In this document: positions 1-6,662 of the stretch, in pieces
Layout of the letters: each line of letters begins with the position of its first letter
Numbering within the stretch: the stretch's first letter is position 1
Origin: Loktanella sp.
GTDB lineage: Bacteria > Pseudomonadota > Alphaproteobacteria > Rhodobacterales > Rhodobacteraceae
Reading direction: 5' to 3'
Assembly: GCA_003551805.1 (NCBI GenBank)
Contig: PUNR01000301.1
Coordinates: 1-9,458, forward strand
DNA: 9,458 nucleotides
Position numbers and translations under genes: made by a program
The notes under the pieces: model-generated
What the model saw: only the letters and a program-made list of their open reading frames with translations
Told to the model about the DNA's origin: nothing
Databases searched by the model: none

Positions 1-189
1 AGACCGCTTTTTTGGTAAGCAGGACCCCGCCCTTCTGGATGGTTTTCCGATCCAGTTACGGGCGCCAATGGTTGTACGCGACGAATATCAGACAAAATGT
101 CAGGCGCTCATCGCGGCGATGTGACGGGGTTAAACGGTCCCTTAAGGTATACGTCGTAGGATGGGGGGGTTCTGATTGGGAATCGCCTT

Positions 190-1845
190 ATGGTTTTGCT
201 TCGAAATCTGCTGGACCGCGCAAGGTTGCGGCTGACGTGCTCTGGGCCGAAACTACTTTGTGCGCATTATTTGATCGCACTGGTGGTCATTTGCGGTCTG
301 GCTGTGGTTGTCGTCGGGATTGACCAGCGGCATCTACAGGCCGAAACCTTGGCAGAACGTGAATTTCTGCAGCAGTTGCAATGGATAATGGTCGCAGGTG
401 CTGTTCTGGTCGTGCTTGCGGAAACGGCGCTTATCTTCTTGCCGGATCAACGCGCATTGCAGGAACATGTGCTAGAACTGCGCGAATCCAAGATGCAACT
501 GGAACATCTGAACGCACAGTTGCACCATATTGGCGATCACGATGCGCTTACCGGCCTGCCAAACCGGCGACGCCTGATTGCCGTTCTTGAAAGACAACAA
601 TCACACAGACCCGGTGCCGGTCAAACGTTTCTGGTTGTCGGGTTGGACGGGTTTAAATCTATCAACGATTCTCTTGGGCATGAACTGGGCGATGATCTGC
701 TAGTGGCCGTCGGGTACGCATTGCGATGTTGTGTTGATGATGAACACATTGTCGCGCGTATTGATGGCGATGAATTTGCGCTGCTGTCGGATGAACCCTC
801 TGAACAAATCCTCCAGCGCGTTATCGCGGCGTTTACCGACCCTTTCGATGTGCAAGGCAGGCGCGTCAAAGTGAATGCAAGCATCGGGTATATGACCCTG
901 GACGATCCGGACGCCGACGCAATGGCGATCCTTGCTGATGCAGATCTTGCGTTGCAGACCGCAAAAGACGCAGGCGGGCATCGCGCGCTGCGCTTCACAT
1001 CTGTATTGCGCGAAGACGCGGGGCAATTGCAGTTGCTCAAGATGGAACTGCCGGACGCGATCCGAAATGGCGAACTGGAACCGTGGTTCCAGCCACAAGT
1101 CCGCTTAAGCGACGGCAGCCTGCACGGTGTCGAGGTTTTGGCAAGGTGGCGGCATCCGACACGCGGTATGCTGACACCGGACAGCTTTCTGCACGCGGCA
1201 GAAAAGGCAGGCATCATGGTCGAGCTTGATCACGCGATCTGGCTGGCAGCCATGCGCCAAGCCATGATCTGGCAGAATGCCGATCTGTGGCGCCCCGTCA
1301 TATCCCTGAATGCTGCGCCAGACACGATATCCGACCCCTATCTGATCGAAAAGTTTTTGCTCAGCTTGCGGAATTCGGGGCTGTCAGTTGATCAGGTCAT
1401 CGTTGAAGTCTTGGAAACAACCCTGATCAGCGGCGCAGGTGACATGGCAGCAGTTAACATCGACGGCTTGTCAGAATGTGGTGTGGCGCTGGAGTTGGAC
1501 GATTTCGGCACTGGCTATGCGTCACTTAGCAGGCTGACGCAATTGCCGCTGTCCGGCATCAAGCTTGACCGGTCACTGATCGCGCCATTGCCGGAACACG
1601 GCGCTGACAGCGTTGTACGTGCCATTCTTGCGCTTGCGACCGAACTGGGGCTGCACGTCGTGGCCGAAGGTGTTGAAGATACAGATCAGGCCCAACACCT
1701 GATCGATTGCGGCTGTGCGGTTGGTCAGGGTTATGGTTTTGCACGCCCCATGCCACCAAAAGAATTTCTGGGCTGGCTCCGGGCCAATGCATCAAAACCT
1801 GTTATAATCGACCCTGACGACCTTGCGCTGGCAGGGCAGGCTTGA
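190..1845 (+). CDS. Membrane-anchored GGDEF-EAL cyclic-di-GMP signalling protein
   Basis: A 551-residue protein predicted to make and/or degrade cyclic-di-GMP at the inner membrane. Two hydrophobic segments (about 26-44 and 65-85) flank a loop of only about 20 residues, so there is no room for a periplasmic sensor domain. A helical, probably coiled-coil linker (about 87-112) leads to the GGDEF domain (about 113-272), which has the DALTGLPNR start (118-126) and a metal-site Asp153. Its signature reads DGDEF (192-196), with Asp in place of the first Gly, and no RxxD inhibitory site lies at the usual spacing upstream. The EAL domain (about 286-535) reads EVL at 315-317 and keeps the expected catalytic set: Glu315, Asn374, Glu406, Asp437-Asp438, Lys458, Glu493 and Gln513. 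I infer an active phosphodiesterase with uncertain cyclase activity. The ATG at 190 is the first start after an in-frame TAG at 157-159; its ribosome binding site is weak. The gene is probably transcribed separately from the cluster that follows. Confidence 0.93.
   Translation: MVLLRNLLDRARLRLTCSGPKLLCAHYLIALVVICGLAVVVVGIDQRHLQAETLAEREFLQQLQWIMVAGAVLVVLAETALIFLPDQRALQEHVLELRESKMQLEHLNAQLHHIGDHDALTGLPNRRRLIAVLERQQSHRPGAGQTFLVVGLDGFKSINDSLGHELGDDLLVAVGYALRCCVDDEHIVARIDGDEFALLSDEPSEQILQRVIAAFTDPFDVQGRRVKVNASIGYMTLDDPDADAMAILADADLALQTAKDAGGHRALRFTSVLREDAGQLQLLKMELPDAIRNGELEPWFQPQVRLSDGSLHGVEVLARWRHPTRGMLTPDSFLHAAEKAGIMVELDHAIWLAAMRQAMIWQNADLWRPVISLNAAPDTISDPYLIEKFLLSLRNSGLSVDQVIVEVLETTLISGAGDMAAVNIDGLSECGVALELDDFGTGYASLSRLTQLPLSGIKLDRSLIAPLPEHGADSVVRAILALATELGLHVVAEGVEDTDQAQHLIDCGCAVGQGYGFARPMPPKEFLGWLRANASKPVIIDPDDLALAGQA
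1800..1808 (+). promoter_or_regulatory. Putative extended -10 promoter for the rnd-kdsD-lpt cluster
   Basis: The bases TGTTATAAT form a perfect extended -10 element (TG, one base, TATAAT at 1803-1808). They lie inside the last codons of the GGDEF-EAL gene, about 90 bases before the rnd start. No good -35 hexamer is visible at 16-18 bases upstream, which is tolerated by extended -10 promoters. AT-rich exact matches are uncommon by chance in DNA of this composition, but the motif also encodes part of the protein, so this is a motif-based inference only. Confidence 0.4.
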
Positions 1846-1899
1846 GCATCGGTAAACGAACCCGTATCTGGGGTGCAACGACCTTTGATTGGAATGCGA

Positions 1900-2511
1900 A
1901 TGGCGAATTTTCTGTATCATAATGATCTGCCTGACGGATTAGACCTAGGACCGGTTGTTGCCATCGACTGTGAAACCATGGGACTTAACCCGCATCGCGA
2001 CCGCCTGTGTCTGATACAAATGTCGGGCGGGGATGGTGATTGCCATCTGGTACAGGTCAGCAAGGGGCAGACCGGTGCGCCCAATCTTTGCGCGATGCTC
2101 GCCAACCCCGATGTGCTGAAGCTGTTCCACTTTGGCAGGTTCGATATCGCCGCACTGTTGAATGCATTCGGTGTGGTCACAGCGCCCGTCTATTGCACAA
2201 AAATCGCGTCAAAACTGGTCCGGACCTACACAGACCGGCACGGGCTGAAGGTGTTGTTGCAGGACATGCTGGGCGTCGACATTTCCAAACACCAACAACA
2301 AAGCGATTGGGGCGCAGCGAAACTGACCCCCGCACAACTGGATTACGCCGCATCGGATGTATTGTATCTGCACCGTCTGAAATCTGCATTTGACACATTG
2401 CTGACACGCGAGGACAGGACAGCCATGGCGCAGGCCTGTTTCGACTTTCTGCCGGTCAGGGCCCAGCTTGACCTAAATGGTTGGCCCGACACCGATATAT
2501 TCGCGCACTGA
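1900..2511 (+). CDS. rnd: Ribonuclease D-type 3'-5' exonuclease (single-domain)
   Basis: A 203-residue DEDDy-family exonuclease expected to trim the 3' ends of tRNA precursors and other structured RNAs in the cytoplasm. The catalytic set is visible: Asp23 and Glu25 in IDCETMG (Exo I), Asp82 in HFGRFD (Exo II), and Tyr149 with Asp153 in YAASD (Exo III). The protein ends shortly after the nuclease fold and lacks the HRDC domains of E. coli RNase D, which is about 375 residues long; short forms like this are usual in alphaproteobacteria. I chose ATG 1900 over GTG 1873 because the family's conserved N terminus begins near MANFLY and because GGAA at 1891-1894 is correctly spaced before it. The stop codon overlaps the kdsD start by one base (TGATG), so the two genes are probably translationally coupled. 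It appears to be the first gene of the LPS cluster. Confidence 0.93.
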   Translation: MANFLYHNDLPDGLDLGPVVAIDCETMGLNPHRDRLCLIQMSGGDGDCHLVQVSKGQTGAPNLCAMLANPDVLKLFHFGRFDIAALLNAFGVVTAPVYCTKIASKLVRTYTDRHGLKVLLQDMLGVDISKHQQQSDWGAAKLTPAQLDYAASDVLYLHRLKSAFDTLLTREDRTAMAQACFDFLPVRAQLDLNGWPDTDIFAH

Positions 2512-3479
2512 TGGAAAAAGATGTCCCCTTTCTTGCCACCGCCCGCCGTGTGATCCTCCAAGAGGCTGACGCCTTGCAGGAACTTTCGGCAAGACTTGGC
2601 AGCAGCTTTGCCGATGCAGTCCAGCTTTTGCTGGATGCCAAAGGCCGGGTGATCGTGTCAGGCATGGGCAAATCGGGCCATATTGCCCGCAAAATAGCCG
2701 CAACATTTGCCAGCACCGGCACACCTGCGCATTTCGTCCACCCAGCCGAGGCAAGCCACGGTGATCTGGGCATGATGACGCGCGGTGATGTCGTTCTTGT
2801 GCTGTCCAATTCGGGCGAAACGCCCGAACTGGCCGATATCGTCGCCTATAGCCGCCGCTTTGGTATCCCGCTGATCGGCGTTGCCAGTCGCGAAGAAAGC
2901 ACCTTGATCCAGCAAGCCGATGTCGGCATCGTCCTGCCGCAATTGGGCGAGGCTTGCGGCACCGGTATCGTGCCCACAACATCAACCACGATGACGTTGG
3001 CGCTTGGCGATGCTTTGGCCATTGCCCTAATGGAGCACCGCGCATTTACCCCCGAAAACTTCCGCGACTTTCATCCGGGCGGTAAGCTGGGCGCGCAGCT
3101 TTCCAAGGTGTCGGACCTGATGCACCGGAATGATGCGATCCCTTTGGTACGGCTGGACACACCCATGTCAGAGGTTTTGCTAACCATCACCCAAAAGGGT
3201 TTTGGCGTCGCCGCCGTGCTGGATGTAGAAAATGCACTGGTCGGAATTGTGACTGACGGTGATTTGCGCCGCCACATGCAGGGCCTGCTGGACCTGACCG
3301 CAGGCGAGGTGATGACAGCCAAACCGATGACCATATCCCCCCACGTGCTGGCCGAAGAAGCGGTCAACGTCATGAACACCCACAAGATTACCTGCCTTTT
3401 TGCGCTGGATCCCGCGCAGGCGGGTCAGGTTGCGGGTATTTTGCATATCCATGACTGCCTGCGGGCTGGTATCGTCTGA
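2511..3479 (+). CDS. kdsD: D-arabinose 5-phosphate isomerase (KpsF/GutQ family)
   Basis: A 322-residue enzyme that interconverts D-ribulose 5-phosphate and D-arabinose 5-phosphate, the first step toward Kdo, the sugar joining lipid A to the LPS core. An N-terminal SIS sugar-isomerase domain (about 30-170) contains GMGKSGH (51-57), the phosphate-binding SNSGET (99-104), and the FHPGGKLG segment with His188. Lys54, Glu103, Glu147 and His188 are candidates for the known Lys/Glu/Glu/His active-site set of the family. Two CBS domains follow (about 204-259 and 266-321) and probably bind an adenosyl or sugar-nucleotide effector. The length matches the usual 320-330 residues. The start at 2511 shares one base with the rnd stop. 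It has no clear ribosome binding site of its own, so reinitiation is likely; a TTG start at 2481 inside rnd is less plausible. kdsC, which follows kdsD in E. coli, is absent here. Confidence 0.95.
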   Translation: MEKDVPFLATARRVILQEADALQELSARLGSSFADAVQLLLDAKGRVIVSGMGKSGHIARKIAATFASTGTPAHFVHPAEASHGDLGMMTRGDVVLVLSNSGETPELADIVAYSRRFGIPLIGVASREESTLIQQADVGIVLPQLGEACGTGIVPTTSTTMTLALGDALAIALMEHRAFTPENFRDFHPGGKLGAQLSKVSDLMHRNDAIPLVRLDTPMSEVLLTITQKGFGVAAVLDVENALVGIVTDGDLRRHMQGLLDLTAGEVMTAKPMTISPHVLAEEAVNVMNTHKITCLFALDPAQAGQVAGILHIHDCLRAGIV

Positions 3480-3481
3480 AG

Positions 3482-4081
3482 ATGCACGGCAGTGACAATC
3501 TGTATTCGCTTTGGGTCGGGCGCGCAAAGATCATCCTGCCGCTATGCGCGCTGGCGCTTTTGTCGACGTTGTTTCTTTTTGCGCGCAGTCCTGCAAACAA
3601 CCCCGATGTTCCATTGGCGCAGGTCGCCGATATGGCCCGCGAACAGCAGCTGTCCGCACCAGAGTTTTCGGGCGTCACCGACACTGGCGCAATCGTGGTG
3701 ATATCCGCACGCAGTGCGCGGCCATTGGCGGACCGTGCCGATGCAGCCGACCTTGATGATCTGCGGATGCGAATGGATAATCCCGGTGGCAGCAGGCTGG
3801 AAGTGACCGGCATGACCGGTGAATTCGATGGTCCCACGCGCACCGCACGTTTGGGCGGGCTGGTGCGGCTGGAAACCTCGACCGGGTATGTCATGGAAAC
3901 CAGCGGGCTGACCGTCACGCTTGATACAGGCACGGCGATTTCGGATGGATTTCTGGAAATACGTGCGCCTTTTGGCCGATTGACCGCTGGACAGGTGACA
4001 TTTCAAGCTGATGCCAGCAATACTGGGCACCAGATGCTGTTCACGGATGGTGTCCGGCTGATATACACGCCGCAAGACTAG
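3482..4081 (+). CDS. lptC: LPS export protein LptC
   Basis: A 199-residue bitopic inner-membrane protein of the LPS transport bridge. A short basic N terminus (Arg14, Lys16) precedes one membrane helix (about 17-34) followed by a periplasmic beta-jellyroll region (about 40-197). Family-typical segments include the repeated strands around 105-150, the GRLTAG turn (165-170) and the terminal FTDGVRLIY (187-195). In the known pathway LptC receives LPS from the LptB2FG transporter and passes it to LptA. Sequence conservation is low, as is normal for LptC, so identification rests on topology, strand pattern and position between kdsD and lptA. The ATG lies two bases after the kdsD stop, indicating a shared transcript and coupling. 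Confidence 0.88.
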   Translation: MHGSDNLYSLWVGRAKIILPLCALALLSTLFLFARSPANNPDVPLAQVADMAREQQLSAPEFSGVTDTGAIVVISARSARPLADRADAADLDDLRMRMDNPGGSRLEVTGMTGEFDGPTRTARLGGLVRLETSTGYVMETSGLTVTLDTGTAISDGFLEIRAPFGRLTAGQVTFQADASNTGHQMLFTDGVRLIYTPQD

Positions 4082-4093
4082 CCTGACCGCCAC

Positions 4094-4099
4094 AAAGGA
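4094..4099 (+). promoter_or_regulatory. Ribosome binding site supporting the GTG start of lptA
   Basis: AAAGGA lies ten bases before GTG 4110. An ATG at 4099 overlaps this site but is in another frame and does not open the lptA protein, so the GTG start is preferred. The signal peptide begins exactly there. Confidence 0.6.
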
Positions 4100-4109
4100 T
4101 GAACGCCTC

Positions 4110-4595
4110 GTGCATCGATTTTCCGCCCTTTTCTTGGCATGCCTCATGGCTTTCGCCACCGTCGCCCACGCGCAGACCAACATCAATTTGGGTGGCATCG
4201 CCGTCGATACTGCCGCCCCGATCGAGGTGACATCAGAATCGCTTGCGATTGATCAGGACACCGGTACCGCCCTTTTCGAAGGCGATGTGGTGATCATACA
4301 AGGCGATCTGCGCATCGCCGCCCAACGGGTCGAGGTGATTTACAGCGCTGATACCAGCCAGATCGCGCGGCTTGTCGCCACTGGCGACGTGACTTTTGTC
4401 ACGGCACAAGAAGCAGCCGAGGCAGAAACAGCCGATTATGACATCGCAGCAGGTTTATTGACCCTGACCGGGGATGTGTTGTTGACGCAAGGGGCAAGCG
4501 CGATATCGGCGCAAAGCATGGTTGTGAACGTCGCGAATGGCACTGCGACCATGCAGGGCCGTGTGCGGACCGTACTGCAACAGGGTGGAAACTGA
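4110..4595 (+). CDS. lptA: LPS periplasmic bridge protein LptA
   Basis: A 161-residue secreted protein that polymerises into the periplasmic bridge carrying LPS from LptC to LptD. The N terminus is a clear signal peptide: positive His2-Arg3, a hydrophobic core (4-18), and a signal peptidase I site after AHA (19-21). The mature part is an OstA/LptA beta-jellyroll (about 38-152) with family segments such as IEVTSESL (38-45), FEGDVVIIQGDLRI (56-69) and the repeat-like LTLTGDVLLTQG (117-128). Translation starts at GTG 4110, backed by AAAGGA at 4094-4099; no in-frame ATG would preserve the signal peptide. It follows lptC after 28 bases, and its stop overlaps the lptB ATG by one base. Cys11 lies within the signal core and does not form a convincing lipobox. 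Confidence 0.93.
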   Translation: MHRFSALFLACLMAFATVAHAQTNINLGGIAVDTAAPIEVTSESLAIDQDTGTALFEGDVVIIQGDLRIAAQRVEVIYSADTSQIARLVATGDVTFVTAQEAAEAETADYDIAAGLLTLTGDVLLTQGASAISAQSMVVNVANGTATMQGRVRTVLQQGGN

Positions 4596-5356
4596 TGACA
4601 CCGCAGCCTGATCTGACCATGCAAACGGGGGATGTCGGTTTAGAAATCGTCAATCTGCGCAAAAGCTATCGTAAGCGTCCTGTGATCCGCGATGTCAGCA
4701 TCAGCCTCGGCCGTGGCGAGGTCGTGGCACTCTTGGGGCCGAACGGGTCGGGCAAAACCACATGCTTTTACGCGATTGCCGGTCTGGTCACCCCCGAAGG
4801 CGGCAAGGTCATCATTGATGGCCGCGATGTCACGACCTTGCCGATGTACCGCCGTGCACAGCTTGGTATCGGTTACCTGCCGCAGGAAATGTCCATTTTC
4901 CGCGGCATGAACGTCGAGGACAACATCATGTCCATTCTCGAGATCACGCAGAAAAACCGTCACCACCGCCGCGAGCGGCTGGAAGAGCTGCTATCAGAGT
5001 TTTCGATCGAACATTTGCGCCGTGCCTCGGCGATGGCGCTGTCTGGCGGCGAACGGCGCAGGGTCGAAATCGCGCGCTGCCTTGCCGCAGGCCCAAAATA
5101 TGTGCTGTTGGATGAACCCTTTGCAGGTGTCGACCCCATCGCCGTGGCGGATATTCGTCACCTTGTTTCCGACCTAAAGAACCGCGGGATCGGCGTTTTG
5201 ATCACGGATCACAACGTGCAGGAAACGCTGCAGATCGTTGATCGCGCCTATATCTTGCATGATGGTCAGGTACTGATGAGCGGGACAACCCAAGATGTAG
5301 TGCAGGACGCCAATGTCAGGCGTGTTTATCTGGGTAACAACTTTCGAGTGAACTGA
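4595..5356 (+). CDS. lptB: LPS export ABC transporter ATP-binding protein LptB
   Basis: A 253-residue cytoplasmic ATPase that, as a dimer with LptF and LptG, extracts LPS from the inner membrane. All ABC motifs are visible: Walker A GPNGSGKTT (48-56), Q-loop Gln97 in YLPQE, signature LSGGERRR (149-156), Walker B VLLDEP (170-175) with catalytic Glu174, D-loop, and H-loop His206. The YLPQEMSIFRGM and GVDPIAV stretches are typical of LptB rather than of amino-acid ABC ATPases. ATG 4595 overlaps the lptA stop (TGATG) and has GGTGG a few bases upstream; a later Met9 has no such support. LptF and LptG are not in the window and are presumably encoded elsewhere. This is the last gene of the cluster, and no strong intrinsic terminator follows. 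Confidence 0.97.
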   Translation: MTPQPDLTMQTGDVGLEIVNLRKSYRKRPVIRDVSISLGRGEVVALLGPNGSGKTTCFYAIAGLVTPEGGKVIIDGRDVTTLPMYRRAQLGIGYLPQEMSIFRGMNVEDNIMSILEITQKNRHHRRERLEELLSEFSIEHLRRASAMALSGGERRRVEIARCLAAGPKYVLLDEPFAGVDPIAVADIRHLVSDLKNRGIGVLITDHNVQETLQIVDRAYILHDGQVLMSGTTQDVVQDANVRRVYLGNNFRVN

Positions 5357-5384
5357 TTCTTTTGGGTGCCCCCTGACAGGATCA

Positions 5385-5416
5385 TTGACAACACGCCCAT
5401 TTTTACCGCCAAATAT
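5385..5416 (+). promoter_or_regulatory. Possible promoter upstream of hpf
   Basis: A perfect TTGACA -35 hexamer (5385-5390) is followed by an AT-rich stretch, CCAAATATA (5409-5417), at roughly -10 distance. The -10 match is poor: CCAAAT at 18 bases gives three of six, and AAATAT at 20 bases is too far. In alphaproteobacteria the -35 TTG is often the better-conserved part. It would give a leader of about 170 bases containing the inverted repeats listed separately. Confidence 0.35.
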
Positions 5417-5453
5417 AGGGGATGACTGACCGTTGTTCATTTCCCGCGGACAT

Positions 5454-5471
5454 GCTGACACAAGGGTCAGC
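5454..5471 (+). repeat. Inverted repeat (6-bp arms) in the hpf upstream region
   Basis: GCTGAC (5454-5459) and GTCAGC (5466-5471) are perfect inverted arms around a six-base loop. The second arm runs directly into the palindrome CCTGCAGG (5471-5478). No T-tract follows, so it is unlikely to be an intrinsic terminator of lptB. It could be an operator or an RNA hairpin in the hpf leader. Confidence 0.45.
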
Positions 5472-5482
5472 CTGCAGGAAAG

Positions 5483-5499
5483 ATTGTTTCAAAAACAAT
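5483..5499 (+). repeat. Inverted repeat (7-bp arms) upstream of hpf
   Basis: ATTGTTT (5483-5489) and AAACAAT (5493-5499) form a perfect seven-base inverted repeat with three bases between. The left arm could also act as a -35-like TTGTTT (5484-5489), with CATCAT (5507-5512) as a four-of-six -10 at 17 bases. It may therefore be an operator overlapping a second hpf promoter. Confidence 0.45.
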
Positions 5500-5502
5500 T
5501 GG

Positions 5503-5517
5503 TTAACATCATTTAAC
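5503..5517 (+). promoter_or_regulatory. Paired TTAA element resembling a CtrA site
   Basis: TTAAC occurs twice, at 5503-5507 and 5513-5517, ten bases (one helical turn) apart. The known CtrA box is TTAA-N7-TTAA; here the spacer between TTAA cores is six, so the match is imperfect. It overlaps the possible -10 of the second hpf promoter. Random occurrence in this AT-rich gap is a real alternative. Confidence 0.3.
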
Positions 5518-5584
5518 TCACATCGTGCGACCCGGTCAGTACGGCCGTGGCAGACCCGCCACGCCCCATACGACCCCAGACCCT

Positions 5585-5590
5585 AGGAGA
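5585..5590 (+). promoter_or_regulatory. Ribosome binding site fixing the hpf start
   Basis: AGGAGA, four bases before ATG 5595, is the strongest Shine-Dalgarno sequence in the window. It selects 5595 over an in-frame start at 5547 that would add 16 non-homologous residues. Confidence 0.75.
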
Positions 5591-5594
5591 AGTG

Positions 5595-6170
5595 ATGCGG
5601 TATCAAATCAGCGGAAAACAGATCGATATTGGTGAAGCCCTGCAAACCCATGTCCGGACGGAAATGGATGCGATTCTGAGCAAATACGCTGGCCGCCCAA
5701 CCGAAGCCTATATTGTCTTCTCTAAATCCGGTCATGAATTTGTCTGCGAAGCCGTGGTGCATCTTTCCACCGGACTGACGGCGCAAGCCACTGGTAAAGC
5801 GAACGAAATCTATGCGGCTTTCGACAGCAGCGGCGAAAAGATGGACAAGCAATTGCGCCGCTATAAACGGCGCCTCAAGGACCATCACGCCGGACGGTCG
5901 CAACCGGTTGAACTTTCGGATGCGGGCTCCTATATCCTCGAACCAATGGACGAGTCCGACGGAACGGACAGTGACACCGTCAACGCGATGATCATTGCCG
6001 AGATGGAAACAAAAATCCCGTCCCTGTCAGTGGGCGAAGCTGTGATGCAGATGGAAATCGCCAACGCGCCGGTGCTGGTTTTCCGGAACGAAAAACATAG
6101 CGGCGTAAACGTCGTGTACCGAAGAGATGATGGTAACATTGGTTGGATCGACCCGCGCGCTGCCGGATGA
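5595..6170 (+). CDS. hpf: Long-form ribosome hibernation promoting factor
   Basis: A 191-residue ribosome-binding protein. The N-terminal S30AE domain (about 1-100) carries the family strands and a basic helix, QLRRYKRRLKDH (86-97), expected to contact 16S rRNA in the decoding region. An acidic linker (about 104-130) leads to the C-terminal S30AE dimerisation domain (about 136-187), with MQMEIANAPVLVFRNE (151-166) and NVVYRRDDGNIG (172-183). Having both domains makes this the long form, which in other bacteria pairs two 70S ribosomes into inactive 100S particles during starvation; the short E. coli HPF lacks the second domain. The start is fixed by AGGAGA just upstream and by the conserved MRYQISGKQIDIG opening. 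It is probably cotranscribed with ptsN, 27 bases downstream, while the 238-base upstream gap contains candidate control elements. Confidence 0.95.
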   Translation: MRYQISGKQIDIGEALQTHVRTEMDAILSKYAGRPTEAYIVFSKSGHEFVCEAVVHLSTGLTAQATGKANEIYAAFDSSGEKMDKQLRRYKRRLKDHHAGRSQPVELSDAGSYILEPMDESDGTDSDTVNAMIIAEMETKIPSLSVGEAVMQMEIANAPVLVFRNEKHSGVNVVYRRDDGNIGWIDPRAAG

Positions 6171-6197
6171 TCCAAGGCAGAAGAAGAAAGACGCCTT

Positions 6198-6662
6198 ATG
6201 CAACTAAGTCAGATATTGCAGTCGAACGCCGTTAAGACGATTGCATCCTGCACCAGCAAAAAGCGCCTTTTTCACGAGATCGGCGATATGGCGGAATCCT
6301 GTTATGGGATGAAACCATCCGCCGTGATTGATGCGTTGATCGAACGCGAAAACCTTGGACCAACGGGTGTTGGACAAGGTGTCGCGCTGCCGCATGCGCG
6401 GCTGCCGGGTGTCGAAGACGTCAAAGGCATCTTTTTGCGTCTGGAAAAGCCGCTGAATTTTGATGCCGTTGATCGGCAGCCTGTTGATCTGGTTTTTGCG
6501 TTGATCGCACCGGAAAATGCGGGTGTTGAACATCTGAAGGCGCTGGCGCTCGTGTCACGGACATTTCGGAACGCATCTGTCTGCACCAAACTGCGTGCGA
6601 ACAGCGACCCCGTCACCTTGTACACCATTCTGACGGCGCTGGAATCTTCGCAAGCCGCCTAG
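6198..6662 (+). CDS. ptsN: Nitrogen PTS enzyme IIA component (EIIA-Ntr)
   Basis: A 154-residue cytoplasmic regulatory phosphoprotein of the nitrogen phosphotransferase system, at the family's usual length. A single PTS EIIA type-2 domain spans about 5-148. The phosphorylated residue is His66 in GVALPHAR (61-68), preceded by the GPTGVGQG loop (54-61). In known systems phosphate passes from PtsP to NPr to EIIA-Ntr, which then acts by protein contact on potassium uptake, sensor kinases or other targets and carries no sugar. The partners PtsP and NPr are not in the window. It follows hpf by 27 bases with a purine-rich ribosome binding region, and its TAG stop overlaps the stop codon of the convergent sulfotransferase gene. 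Confidence 0.95.
   Translation: MQLSQILQSNAVKTIASCTSKKRLFHEIGDMAESCYGMKPSAVIDALIERENLGPTGVGQGVALPHARLPGVEDVKGIFLRLEKPLNFDAVDRQPVDLVFALIAPENAGVEHLKALALVSRTFRNASVCTKLRANSDPVTLYTILTALESSQAA

Noticed and set aside
1..18. Possible tail of an upstream plus-strand gene (in-frame TAA at 16-18)
   Set aside because: Only five codons are visible, so coding cannot be told from chance.
72..98. Weak promoter-like TTGTAC with a CAAAAT-type -10 before the GGDEF-EAL gene
   Set aside because: Spacing (15 or 17 bases) and hexamer matches do not agree for any single pair, so support is too weak.
12..323. 103-residue open frame from a TTG at 12, overlapping the GGDEF-EAL start
   Set aside because: Its composition (many Arg, Gly, Trp and Ser) is not protein-like, it lacks a ribosome binding site, and its second half is an out-of-frame reading of the GGDEF-EAL gene.
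621..1217. Long antisense frame (198 residues) under the GGDEF-EAL gene
   Set aside because: It is a mirror of codon bias in the real gene: Ser/Arg/Cys-rich, no recognisable motif, and the plus strand has full domain evidence.
2473..3045. Long antisense frame (190 residues) under kdsD
   Set aside because: Arg/Cys/Trp-rich composition typical of a shadow frame, opposite a well-conserved SIS domain.
5361..5380. Possible intrinsic terminator after lptB (short GGG/CCC and CCT/AGG pairings)
   Set aside because: Arms are only three bases and no T-tract follows.
5547..5594. In-frame upstream start extending hpf by 16 residues
   Set aside because: The extension is Pro-rich and unlike the family, whereas ATG 5595 has AGGAGA at ideal distance.
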